Below, in pieces: positions 36,308 to 44,469 of a stretch of 64,000 nt of DNA. The translations under genes were made by a program, and so were the position numbers. Source of the stretch: Candidatus Thorarchaeota archaeon (lineage in GTDB: Archaea > Asgardarchaeota > Thorarchaeia > Thorarchaeales > Thorarchaeaceae). The notes beneath the pieces were generated by a model that had not been told where the DNA came from, did no database searches, and saw only the letters and a list, made by a program, of their open reading frames with translations. Where the stretch lies: the NCBI GenBank assembly GCA_019057595.1, contig DXJI01000003.1:42641-106640 (forward strand). The letters run 5' to 3'. Numbering within the stretch: the stretch's first letter is position 1; the number at the start of each line of letters is the position of its first letter.

Positions 36308-37102
36308 TTAGGGCATTATTTGGGTGCAGGTAACAGACTCTCCTGATAGCAAGGAGGTAAGACGACCTGGCACAGTCAAATTGAATATAACGATATCAAG
36401 GTCTTGTTTTGCCAGCTCAAGTAACTCATTGAGCTTTTTTGACATACCACCTGTAACATCAGTGTTCTTGGAAGGACCTGTTTTTCTTAGGACATCCTCT
36501 CTGTTAGTGTGATCAATAACAGGAATATGTTTTGCAGATGGATTCAATGTTGGATTGTCATCTAGAACTCCATCAACATCTGTCCCAATGTAAACTGATT
36601 TTACATCAAGCTTCTTCGCAAGATAGACTGCAATTGTGTCCCCACTTAGAATTGATGCGCCTCTTTCTTCATCAAAGCAGACGTCTCCGTGTGTTACCAC
36701 AACACACCCACTTTCTAGTGCTCTCTCCATTATCGTTGTCGAGAATGATTGAATTTGCTTGTTCTTTAATGTCGATATTGAAAATGGAGAAATTACAACT
36801 GTTGGTATCCCCCCTTCGTTTAGTGCGGATTCAACTTCCAATGCTAGAATCGACATATTGTGACGAATGTGTGGAATTCCCATCAGCAGTCGTTCTTTAT
36901 TGGTAGTGGGATCCCCAAAACCGTATGAATGAGCTGCTTGATGCCCATGAGCTCCTCCCCCTAAGACTACAACAATACCACCTTTGTATGTCTTGAGTTC
37001 CTTTGTAATCCGATGAATGTTCTCATCGTTTGTTGCCGGTGGTGATGTCCCTTTGTGGGTTATAACTGACCCACCAAGTTTCACGAGGATAGGACTTTCC
37101 AA
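36308..37102 (-). CDS. ipk: Isopentenyl phosphate kinase
   Basis: An amino-acid-kinase-fold enzyme that phosphorylates isopentenyl phosphate in the archaeal mevalonate pathway. Diagnostic features are the N-terminal LVKLGGSVITHK, the glycine-rich GGGAHGHQAAHSYG with the catalytic-site histidine near residue 53, VVTHGDVCFDEERGASILSGD and the C-terminal DVTGGMSKKLNEL. The 264-residue length is right. The start is TTG at 37102. It faces the membrane ATPase gene and is divergent from rpsJ. Confidence 0.93.
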   Translation of the reverse strand: MESPILVKLGGSVITHKGTSPPATNDENIHRITKELKTYKGGIVVVLGGGAHGHQAAHSYGFGDPTTNKERLLMGIPHIRHNMSILALEVESALNEGGIPTVVISPFSISTLKNKQIQSFSTTIMERALESGCVVVTHGDVCFDEERGASILSGDTIAVYLAKKLDVKSVYIGTDVDGVLDDNPTLNPSAKHIPVIDHTNREDVLRKTGPSKNTDVTGGMSKKLNELLELAKQDLDIVIFNLTVPGRLTSLLSGESVTCTQIMP

Positions 37103-37222
37103 TTACGTCACCAACCGGTCCAGCTGTGAGACTTCCTTATGGACATTGCTTTTCTAGGAAATCTGTGTGTCTCCTACACAAGACAAGGTTTTTATCCAGT
37201 TCACATTTGGAAAGCTTCGGAC

Positions 37223-37239
37223 CCCCTTACTGTGAGGGA
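37223..37239 (+). promoter_or_regulatory. Short hairpin covering the rpsJ ribosome binding site
   Basis: CCCTTACTGTGAGGG (37224-37238) can pair as a six-base-pair stem with a three-base loop, and the 3' arm contains the GAGGG ribosome binding site of rpsJ. It could allow translational control, but so short a stem can arise by chance. Confidence 0.25.
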
Positions 37240-37247
37240 CTTTCTAG

Positions 37248-37559
37248 ATGACTCAAAGAGCACGAATCAGACTATCAAGCACAAGTACTGAACACCTGGA
37301 TGGTGTGTGTAATCAGATTAAGAGGATTACTCGCAAGACTGGTGTCCGAATGGCAGGTCCAATTCCCCTTCCCACTCGTAGAATGGTAGTTCCTACTCGA
37401 AAAACACCATGTGGACAAGGTTCTGAGTCTTGGGACAAGTGGGAGATGAGAGTTCACAAGCGTCTGATTGATATTGATGCCGACGAGAGAGCAATTCGAC
37501 AGATAATGCGGGTTCGAATCCCTGACTCGGTGTACATAGAAATCGAGCTGACTGGCTAA
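37248..37559 (+). CDS. rpsJ: Small ribosomal subunit protein uS10
   Basis: 30S ribosomal protein S10. The sequence contains the archaeal/eukaryotic S20e-like features [16 protein letters not shown], the loop [20 protein letters not shown] and the end [14 protein letters not shown]. It has 103 residues, the family length. In many archaea it follows EF-1 alpha, but here it stands alone between ipk (divergent) and glmS. The ATG at 37248 is preceded by GAGGGA at about nine bases. Confidence 0.95.
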   Translation: MTQRARIRLSSTSTEHLDGVCNQIKRITRKTGVRMAGPIPLPTRRMVVPTRKTPCGQGSESWDKWEMRVHKRLIDIDADERAIRQIMRVRIPDSVYIEIELTG

Positions 37560-37629
37560 TTTTCACTGATACAAAGGCTTTTTGCACTATTCTACAAGGG
37601 ACTTCTATTGCTTATGAGGTAGCCTGAAG

Positions 37630-39453
37630 ATGTGTGGAATAATTGGTGTAGTTCAGAAACGGGGTGTTGTAGCACCTTTTCTACATCAAGCGCTGAAGCG
37701 TCTTGAATATCGAGGTTATGACTCGGTCGGAGTAACTACTATTTCAGATGGTAAGTTACATGTCAAAAAGGACCAGGGAAAAATTGAGGAAGTACACAGA
37801 AAACTGAATCTTGATGAAATGCCCGGATCTATTGGTATTGGTCATACACGATGGGCCACTCATGGAATACCTTCGATGTTGAATTCTCATCCACACTTCG
37901 ATTGTGATAATGAGATTGCTGTTATTCACAATGGTGTTATTGATAATTTTATGAAACTCAGATTGGAACTTAGTAATAAGGGTCACAAATTCGAATCAGA
38001 AACTGATACTGAGATAATTCCACATATGCTTGAAGATTACATGAAAGATGGACTAAGTCTGGCTGAAGCACTGAAAGAAGTTTCTAAGAGAATAGAAGGG
38101 ACCTATGCAATAGTGGCCATGTCAACAAAAGAACAGGGGAAGATAGTATGTACTCGTGATGGTAACCCTCTTGTCATTGGTACAAAGTCTGGGGTTTCAT
38201 ATGTGTCTTCAGACATTCCTGCTTTTCTTCCGATGACTAACGATATGATTCTACTATTGGATGGTGAAATAGCGAGTCTGACCACAGATGAAATTCAAAT
38301 CGAGAAACTCTCTGATGGGTCATCAGTAGAACGTGATACCATCAAGATAAGTTGGACTGCAGATCAAGCAGAAAAGAGTGGATATCCTCATTTCATGTTG
38401 AAAGAGATTCATGAACAACCTGAAGCAATTAGGAATACGCTCAGGCTTCGTCCTGAAACTATCAAAGAAGCTGCTGAGATAATCAAATCATCTGATAAGG
38501 TGTACATGTTGGCAATGGGCACTTCTGGTCACGCAGCAATGGCTGGAAGACATATGTTTGCATCATTAGCGGGTATACTCCCTTTCTTTGAGTTGGCAAG
38601 TGATTTCGCAGATACTGTCTATGGTGCTCTGTCAGACAAGGACTGTATTATTGCTATTACACAATCTGGTGAAACAACGGATACGATAAGCGCTGTTAAA
38701 TTCGCTAAGGAATTTGGTACGAGAGTCGTAGCAATTACAAATGTTGTTGGAAGCTCAATCACTCGATTAGCAGATCACACAATAATTACACAAGCTGGAC
38801 CTGAGATTGGAGTAGCGGCAACTAAGACCTTCATGGTGCAGTTGAGTTCTCTGGCTTTGATTGCCTTGAAATTGGGAGAATTGACTGGGTTCAAGGATAT
38901 TGCAACCATACAGAGAAAACTCGAATCTTTGCAAAAAATGCCCGAATTGGTTTCGGATGTAATCTCACGAAATGAAGAAACGGCAAGAAGCCTTGCGGCC
39001 CTTTACTATGATAGTCCAAGTCTTCTCTTCTTGGGTCGAGGAATTTCGATGGCGACAGCAGAAGAAGGAGCTCTCAAACTCAAAGAGATTGCATACAATC
39101 ATGCTGAGGCATATTCTGCAGGAGAGTCAAAACACGGACCTATAGCACTTGTTCAGGATGGATATCCGGTTATATTCGTGGCTCCTACTGATGAAACTAG
39201 AAGTAGATTGATTGGAAACATAATGGAAATGAAAGCCAGAGGGGCATCTATCATATCAGTGATTCAGAAGAACGATAATGACATGGCGAGTTTAGCAGAC
39301 CACTCATTTACGGTTCCTGATGATGTAGAACCTGAATTTTCCATAATGCCCTATGTAGTTCCGCTACAATTGTTTAGTTATTATATGGCACTAAGAAAAG
39401 GTTATGATCCGGACAAGCCCCGTAACCTCGCAAAATCAGTGACCGTTCTTTGA
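37630..39453 (+). CDS. glmS: Glutamine-fructose-6-phosphate aminotransferase (isomerising)
   Basis: Makes glucosamine-6-phosphate for glycan and N-glycan precursors. The protein starts MCGIIGVV, so the N-terminal cysteine nucleophile is exposed after Met removal. The glutaminase domain (to about residue 230) is followed by two SIS isomerase domains (for example ITQSGETTDTISAVKFAKEF and GAATKTF-like GVAATKTFMVQ). The end RNLAKSVTVL matches the conserved DxPRNLAKSVTVE tail. The length of 607 residues is normal. Confidence 0.96.
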   Translation: MCGIIGVVQKRGVVAPFLHQALKRLEYRGYDSVGVTTISDGKLHVKKDQGKIEEVHRKLNLDEMPGSIGIGHTRWATHGIPSMLNSHPHFDCDNEIAVIHNGVIDNFMKLRLELSNKGHKFESETDTEIIPHMLEDYMKDGLSLAEALKEVSKRIEGTYAIVAMSTKEQGKIVCTRDGNPLVIGTKSGVSYVSSDIPAFLPMTNDMILLLDGEIASLTTDEIQIEKLSDGSSVERDTIKISWTADQAEKSGYPHFMLKEIHEQPEAIRNTLRLRPETIKEAAEIIKSSDKVYMLAMGTSGHAAMAGRHMFASLAGILPFFELASDFADTVYGALSDKDCIIAITQSGETTDTISAVKFAKEFGTRVVAITNVVGSSITRLADHTIITQAGPEIGVAATKTFMVQLSSLALIALKLGELTGFKDIATIQRKLESLQKMPELVSDVISRNEETARSLAALYYDSPSLLFLGRGISMATAEEGALKLKEIAYNHAEAYSAGESKHGPIALVQDGYPVIFVAPTDETRSRLIGNIMEMKARGASIISVIQKNDNDMASLADHSFTVPDDVEPEFSIMPYVVPLQLFSYYMALRKGYDPDKPRNLAKSVTVL

Positions 39454-39497
39454 GGTCCTTAAATTCACGAGGACTAGTAGATTATTGTGTAAAATCA

Positions 39498-39746
39498 ATG
39501 TGGTCGTATATGATTCTAAGCCCTTTGACTGATTTCGCTAATCTGATAGCGGGATACTTCATGGAGATTTGGGATTTCCTGATTTTCATTGGGAACATCT
39601 CTGCTTTTGTAGTAGTTCTTGTAGGAGCAATTCTTTGGTTCACAGGGGTGAATGATAAGAGAGGAAAGGGATTGGTCCTTAGTGGAATTCTTCTTGCGGT
39701 CATCGTGCAGTACTTTGTATTCTATCCACCTGCGTTCTCGTTATAG
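39498..39746 (+). CDS. Small two-helix membrane protein
   Basis: An 82-residue protein if started at the ATG at 39498; the frame is open back to a TTG overlapping the glmS stop. It has two transmembrane helices (about FLIFIGNISAFVVVLVGAIL and GLVLSGILLAVIVQYFVF) joined by a short basic loop NDKRGKG. This layout resembles small VirB2/TrbC-like pilins or holin-like proteins, but also many unrelated membrane proteins, so I do not name it. It overlaps the convergent desulfurase-like gene by six bases. Confidence 0.6.
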   Translation: MWSYMILSPLTDFANLIAGYFMEIWDFLIFIGNISAFVVVLVGAILWFTGVNDKRGKGLVLSGILLAVIVQYFVFYPPAFSL

Positions 39747-40949
39747 CAACTGGTCTGTTATTGTTGCAAGTGTTTCAACTAGATGATCGATGTCTTTGAT
39801 TGAGTTATAGGCATGAAGTGATGCCTGGATTATTCCCTCGTCTGCCATAGCTTGAACTGAGGGATGAGCGCAGATGAGACCGCTTCTGACAGCCACGTTT
39901 GACTCGTCAAGGAACAATGCGATATCATGACAGTTTACAATCTCTGGATTGAGGTTGAAACCAAAGATGGTGGTTTTCTCACTGGGTTTACCATAAATGA
40001 CGATACTAGGAAGTTCTGTCAGTCTTTTGTGCATGTACTTTGACAAGGTTTTCAGATGAGTATGGAATCCATCTTGATACAGATTGGTGAGATATTCCAA
40101 GGAAGCACCTAGTCCAGCTACTGCAGGCACGTTCAAGTAACCTGGCTCGAATTTATCGGGTTGTAAGGCTGGTTCGAACGATCCTTCTTGAACATCAGAA
40201 ACTGCAGAACCACCAAGTATTCCAGGGCGGAATTTTTCCCCTAATGATTTTTCGATCCATTGAAGAGCTAGACCAGGGGGGCCCATGAGTCCGACGTTGC
40301 CTGAGAAAACCAGTATATCTGAACCTAATGATATGATGGAATTGTCGAATCCTGTAGAACGAGTTGCATCCGTCAGTAGAAGTGCATCTGTTTTGTGAGC
40401 AATCTTAGCCACTTTTTTAATAGGATTGTAAAGTCCAAACCCTGGTGTCACATGACCGACTGCTACAAAACCAGTTTCATCATCTATTGAGGTTTCAAGT
40501 ATTTCGAGTGACAGAACCCCATCGACATCTATGGGTACAGTTTCAACAGTAAGTCCAAGTACTTCAGCAACTCGTAGTATTGCAACAAGAACAGAGTTCT
40601 CTTCGCTCTGGGCAACAACGATTTTGGTCTTGTTCATTGTTTTCCAATCATAACCATAGATCAATGATGCAATAGCGCTGGGAATGGACTTTTGGAATGA
40701 TATCTGTGATTTTTCAGTATTCAGAAATTGTGCCAGAGATTCTCGGACATCTTCGACAATGGCACCACCTCTTACTGCGAGTCTGTGTGCTCCTCGACGT
40801 GTGGATGCAATTACAGAATTCAGGAAGCTGCTTGTGGCAGCAACTGCGGGTTTTGGAACAAGTGTGGTGCTTGCAGAATCCAGGTAGACCAAGTCTGGGT
40901 TCTGCTCGAAAATGACAAAGTCTTGTTTGATGTCAAGTCTATCAGTCAT
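39741..40949 (-). CDS. Cysteine-desulfurase-like class V aminotransferase fold protein lacking the PLP lysine
   Basis: Resembles SufS/Csd and the EF2568 group: LVYLDSASTTLVPKPAV at the start, LLLTDATRSTG with the pyridine-binding Asp, and NVAVRSGLICAHP carrying the loop cysteine. At the Schiff-base position, where the family has SGHKGLLGPQG, this protein reads SGNVGLMGPPG, so both His and Lys are replaced (Asn, Val; codons aac gtc). It should not form a normal internal aldimine. I choose the ATG at 40949 (402 residues), right at the predicted transcription start; 15 more codons are open upstream. Confidence 0.82.
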   Translation of the reverse strand: MTDRLDIKQDFVIFEQNPDLVYLDSASTTLVPKPAVAATSSFLNSVIASTRRGAHRLAVRGGAIVEDVRESLAQFLNTEKSQISFQKSIPSAIASLIYGYDWKTMNKTKIVVAQSEENSVLVAILRVAEVLGLTVETVPIDVDGVLSLEILETSIDDETGFVAVGHVTPGFGLYNPIKKVAKIAHKTDALLLTDATRSTGFDNSIISLGSDILVFSGNVGLMGPPGLALQWIEKSLGEKFRPGILGGSAVSDVQEGSFEPALQPDKFEPGYLNVPAVAGLGASLEYLTNLYQDGFHTHLKTLSKYMHKRLTELPSIVIYGKPSEKTTIFGFNLNPEIVNCHDIALFLDESNVAVRSGLICAHPSVQAMADEGIIQASLHAYNSIKDIDHLVETLATITDQLL

Positions 40950-40971
40950 GATGATGTAACATAAGACAAGC

Positions 40972-40983
40972 GGCTTTAATACC
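40972..40983. promoter_or_regulatory. Bidirectional TATA element
   Basis: GGCTTTAATACC reads as a TATA-like box on both strands (GGTATTAAAGCC on the minus strand). Counting about 26 bases in each direction lands near 41004 (TTG of the nucleotidyltransferase at 41003) and near 40951 (ATG of the desulfurase-like gene at 40949), so both genes would be leaderless. Confidence 0.45.
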
Positions 40984-41002
40984 ATGCTATACATTAGATG
41001 CG

Positions 41003-42001
41003 TTGATTACAGTGCTAGAAGGTCCTATCGAAGGTTATTTTGTCATAACCACAGATGGTCTTGTCTTTGAAGTGAAAGGTGTGGTCCATCCAGAAGATCG
41101 AATCATTGCATATCTCCGGTATGTCCCATCATCTGATTCGAATACTGGATTCAGAAAAGTGTACAATCTTAGTGAACGTGAAATCTATCTCAGAGAGAAA
41201 TATCCCGAGTATCTGTGGACTAGTAAACCTCATGGAAGAGTTGTGCAGTCAGTGTCTGGGCAAAAGACATCGAAGATTCTCAATCCTGTTGACTTTCTAA
41301 CCCGATTGCGAACCTCAGATGATCTCACACCTTTGCAACACCATACTGTTGCATTGGTAGAGAAACTGGTGAAAGCAACTGAGATTGAATGGAGTGATAT
41401 TGGACTTACAGGGTCTCAGCTTGTGGGTGTGGCACGTGAGGATTCGGATATCGATTTAGTGGTGTATGGATTGAAGGCCTGCCGGAAATTCTATTCTAGA
41501 CTTAATTCAATGATTGATAATATTCCTGAGATCAACAGGTATTCAGGACAACTACTTGAGGAACATGTTTCATTTAGGTGGGAGAAACAATCTGATTTTC
41601 GTCCTCTTCTCCTAAAAATAGAGAGAGAGAAGTTGTTACAGGGCTTAGTTGGGAGATATCACTTTTTCATCAGGTTGGTAAAGAATCCGCATGATCTTGA
41701 TCTTGTCTATGGCGATTTGTCATATCAGATGATGGGATATCAGAAAGTGGCTGGGAAAATATTGAGCAGTCAAGATTCAATATTCACACCTTGTGAATAC
41801 CAAGTTGAGTGTGATGATGACTCTACAGAAATTGAGAAACTCGTCAGTTACCGTGGGAGATTCACTGAGCAACTTTCTACAGATGACCAGTTTGAGGCAT
41901 CTGGGAGACTGGAGGTGGTCACAGATCACAAAAAGAATAAGCAGTATTCACAGCTTGTTTTGGGTGAACGTCCTGAAGATTATCTGATTCCTTTGGAGTA
42001 A
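41003..42001 (+). CDS. Nucleotidyltransferase-fold protein (COG2413-like)
   Basis: A 332-residue protein with a polymerase-beta-type nucleotidyltransferase motif, GLTGSQLVGVAREDSDIDLV (about residues 133-152), that is the GS...DxD signature. The first 95 residues form a separate beta-rich domain (PIEGYFVITTDGLVFEVKGV). Archaea have a family of such predicted nucleotidyltransferases; the substrate is unknown. The start is TTG at 41003, at the transcription start predicted from the TATA element at 40972. It is followed by a long intergenic region with a candidate ORB. Confidence 0.78.
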   Translation: MITVLEGPIEGYFVITTDGLVFEVKGVVHPEDRIIAYLRYVPSSDSNTGFRKVYNLSEREIYLREKYPEYLWTSKPHGRVVQSVSGQKTSKILNPVDFLTRLRTSDDLTPLQHHTVALVEKLVKATEIEWSDIGLTGSQLVGVAREDSDIDLVVYGLKACRKFYSRLNSMIDNIPEINRYSGQLLEEHVSFRWEKQSDFRPLLLKIEREKLLQGLVGRYHFFIRLVKNPHDLDLVYGDLSYQMMGYQKVAGKILSSQDSIFTPCEYQVECDDDSTEIEKLVSYRGRFTEQLSTDDQFEASGRLEVVTDHKKNKQYSQLVLGERPEDYLIPLE

Positions 42002-42164
42002 TCGCTTATTTTCGGAATTCACACTTGTTCATGTTTACATCAGTTCACACTGTTCCCTTGTGAATGGCGCCAATATTGTGAATACTCTGGAGAGAATAGA
42101 CATCTTATCGCTCTAGGAGTAGAACGGAGGGCCGATATATGCGGTGATACCTGTGAATAAGCAC

Positions 42165-42190
42165 ACCCCTCCGTTTCCAGTGGAAACAGG
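42165..42190 (-). other. Origin recognition box (ORB)-like element A
   Basis: The minus strand reads GTTTCCACTGGAAACGGAGG followed by GGT. The dyad GTTTCCA-n-TGGAAAC (42173-42187) followed by a G-rich tract is the classic archaeal ORB layout bound by Orc1/Cdc6 proteins. It lies in a 480-base AT-rich gap between the nucleotidyltransferase and a winged-helix-like gene. Only one clear copy is present here. Confidence 0.55.
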
Positions 42191-42285
42191 TAAGAAGACA
42201 TATGAAATGCTTACATGCTCATTCACAAGACCCATATATTTGTGAATAACAAAACGAATGGAGAATCCTGTTTATTTATCCAAAT

Positions 42286-42306
42286 AAGGGTTCATAACCC
42301 TTTTTT
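42286..42306 (+). terminator. Hairpin with T-run
   Basis: AAGGGTT-CAT-AACCCTT (42286-42302) is a perfect seven-pair hairpin followed by further T residues. It could end transcription from the nucleotidyltransferase gene, although it lies 285 bases after its stop, or it could be a structural element of this intergenic region. Confidence 0.35.
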
Positions 42307-42482
42307 ATGGTCAAATGGACATGACAGGACGTCAGCACAGTAAATACAGGGTGGACGAGTCCCATATGTGTATAGACGCATTATGTAGCTCTTATCTCGG
42401 TATAGACAATTCACATACTCACACTTATTTGCAGAGTGAGTGTAATTAATTGTGAACAGTCAAGAGTAAGGAGACACAATGT

Positions 42483-43109
42483 TTGACAGAAGACCGGACT
42501 AACTATGTATACGAATTCACTTATAGCTCAGCTCCTGGTCTACGCGAGATCTTCCAGTGTAAGTATGTCAAAGCAGATGAAGCTCTGAATAGGTTCAGAA
42601 AGATAATGGCTTTGACCGAATCACCATTTGATTTCAAGATAGTTGTTTCTGACGAAACAATGGGAGAAGAGTCCAGTTTTCAGGTCAAAGGCGGAAGTAT
42701 CGAAGAGATGTTTGTCAAGTTCAAGGTCTTCCTAGAAACAAGCACTGGGTACGTCTTTGAGCCCATTAGTGAAGAAATCACAGAGGTCGGACTGGATGAC
42801 ACTCGGTTCGAGTCAATGAGTAATTATGACAAGATGCAAGTGATCATTTATGCATCCTTCAAGCATGGAAAATTCTCATCACTAGATGTGACTGAAATCT
42901 ATCAGGATTCATTCAGTGAAGACTTACCTAAGAGTACTGCATCCACCTACCTAGCTAGAATGTGGAATAATGGTAAGGCTCACCTAGAACGGTATGGAAA
43001 CCGTTCAGGATACACCTACAGGCTTAGAACTGAGATTGCAGAAGTTCAAAAAGAGACTGAGAGGGCTGAGGAACTCTTGGCGGCTATTCAGATGCGAGTC
43101 GGGGAATGA
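42483..43109 (+). CDS. Putative winged-helix protein next to repeat cluster
   Basis: A 208-residue protein I do not recognise by name. Residues about 120-180 (VIIYASFKHGKFSSLDVTEI, then TASTYLARMWNNGKAHLERY) look like a winged helix-turn-helix, and the C-terminus is a short coiled coil (EVQKETERAEELL). The N-terminal 110 residues form an alpha/beta domain. The start is TTG at 42483 with GGAG nine bases upstream; an ATG four bases earlier opens only a seven-codon peptide. It lies directly after the TTGTGAAT repeat cluster, which could be its binding sites. Confidence 0.65.
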   Translation: MTEDRTNYVYEFTYSSAPGLREIFQCKYVKADEALNRFRKIMALTESPFDFKIVVSDETMGEESSFQVKGGSIEEMFVKFKVFLETSTGYVFEPISEEITEVGLDDTRFESMSNYDKMQVIIYASFKHGKFSSLDVTEIYQDSFSEDLPKSTASTYLARMWNNGKAHLERYGNRSGYTYRLRTEIAEVQKETERAEELLAAIQMRVGE

Positions 43110-43152
43110 ACACAGGTATTAGATCCGTGCCCAGTCCCCATCGTTTTGACTT

Positions 43153-44469
43153 TTACAAATCAAACGTTTTCTCATCCATCTTGATATCGAGTGATTCTAG
43201 CTCCTTGAGAATTGGTTCATATATCTCAGGGATAATGGGTCTGTGAACCCCGGTTATGTTAATCTCTCCATCAAGAATCATCTTGCTAGCTATAGCCACT
43301 GGAAGGGCCACGGTCCTAGACATGGAACTATCCCCATTTGGAATACCATAGTCGATGAGTGTGGAAGTAATTTTCTGTTTCTTGTCTGGAAATTCTGCCA
43401 CGAACTCGTGGTGCATGACTATCATATCACGTTCACCAGGAGCATACTGCATCTTTTCCTCGAAGAGGCTACAGAGGGCATCCAAGATTGTGTTGATGCC
43501 AGAAGGAATCTGCTTCTCCTCAAACAAGCCCAACCACTCAAAGCGTGAGATGATTGGATTACTGGGTTCAACACCACAGGCTTTGGCCACCCCAGATTTG
43601 ACATCTGAGTCATCGGTCGATACTAGTTCTCGCATGAGAGCAGCATATGTCATACCTTCGAGAGATCGTTCCTCTATGCTTAGAAGACCCAAGTCTGCAA
43701 TTTTGTCCAGTGTACCACACCACCCAGTATTCCTGAAAGTCCCACGCAACATTGTTTTTGTTTCAGAGATATCGTATATGTTAATGTAAGAAAGACTGTC
43801 ACGGTTCGGATATCCTTCGAATGTGCCTATACCTGGAACTTCCATAGGTTCACAGTTTTCAAAAAGCTCTGATCCAGGGATTTTGACTTCATTTCCATCG
43901 CGAAGGAATTGTGCATCATTGCGACCAGCCAAAAGTACTCCCCGTGGACTCCAAGACAGTTTGTAACCATAAGGATTGTTGTTTGAATCAGGTGCTGGAA
44001 GACCTCCCGTGAATGAGGTGAAGCTCACAATCTTGCCATTGTCGTTATGAACTTCATCGATGATTTTCATTGCACTCATATGATCGATACCTGGGTCGAC
44101 TCCACATTCATTTAGGAGTAATATGCCCGCATTCTTTGCATCGTCTTCAAGCGCCTTCATATCATCCGAGATGTATGATGTGGTGCAGAAGTGTGTCTTG
44201 TGTCTAATAGCAACTTTTGCAGCCTTCACGTGATATGTATAGGGAAGAAGTGAGCAGACAAGATCGACCTTTTCGGTGAGCTCTTCAAGAAGTGCATCAT
44301 CTTCTGCTATGTTGAAGGCCACGGCTTCAGCATTCTTACAGCCTTCAATCAGACGTTCAGCTTTGCTAATGGTGCGACTCGCCACAATGACGTTGAAATC
44401 ATTGTCCGATAGATATTGGATGTATGGGCGGGCTACTAGACCTGCACCCAGACATAGTATTTTCTTCAT
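43153..44469 (-). CDS. Saccharopine dehydrogenase (glutamate-forming, Lys9/SDH type)
   Basis: Splits saccharopine to glutamate and 2-aminoadipate 6-semialdehyde, or the reverse. The NAD(P)-binding Rossmann motif CLGAGLVARPYIQYL is at the N-terminus, with VDLVCSLLPYTYHVKAAK and the conserved LNECGVDPGIDHMSAMKIID block following. Length is 438 residues. Its ATG follows the TGA stop of the upstream LKR gene without any gap, so the two are coupled. Together they reproduce, as separate proteins and in the same order, the two halves of the eukaryotic bifunctional enzyme AASS. Confidence 0.9.
   Translation of the reverse strand: MKKILCLGAGLVARPYIQYLSDNDFNVIVASRTISKAERLIEGCKNAEAVAFNIAEDDALLEELTEKVDLVCSLLPYTYHVKAAKVAIRHKTHFCTTSYISDDMKALEDDAKNAGILLLNECGVDPGIDHMSAMKIIDEVHNDNGKIVSFTSFTGGLPAPDSNNNPYGYKLSWSPRGVLLAGRNDAQFLRDGNEVKIPGSELFENCEPMEVPGIGTFEGYPNRDSLSYINIYDISETKTMLRGTFRNTGWCGTLDKIADLGLLSIEERSLEGMTYAALMRELVSTDDSDVKSGVAKACGVEPSNPIISRFEWLGLFEEKQIPSGINTILDALCSLFEEKMQYAPGERDMIVMHHEFVAEFPDKKQKITSTLIDYGIPNGDSSMSRTVALPVAIASKMILDGEINITGVHRPIIPEIYEPILKELESLDIKMDEKTFDL

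Larger units (their letters stand above)
42016..42457. repeat. Cluster of nine TTGTGAAT-type repeats
   Basis: The gap 42002-42482 contains nine copies of TGTGAA or its complement: TTCACA forms near 42018, 42044, 42223 and 42410, and TGTGAA forms near 42059, 42077, 42152, 42241 and 42451. The consensus is about TTGTGAATAA. The copies at 42221-42228 and 42240-42247 form a perfect inverted pair (ATTCACAA, 11-base spacer, TTGTGAAT). Such iterated sites suggest a DNA-binding protein acting in this region. An ORB-like element lies among them. Confidence 0.65.

Noticed and set aside
42479..42502. Seven-codon ATG peptide overlapping the start of the putative winged-helix gene
   Set aside because: The ATG has good spacing to GGAG but the peptide is tiny and could occur by chance; the TTG at 42483 opens the long frame from the same site.
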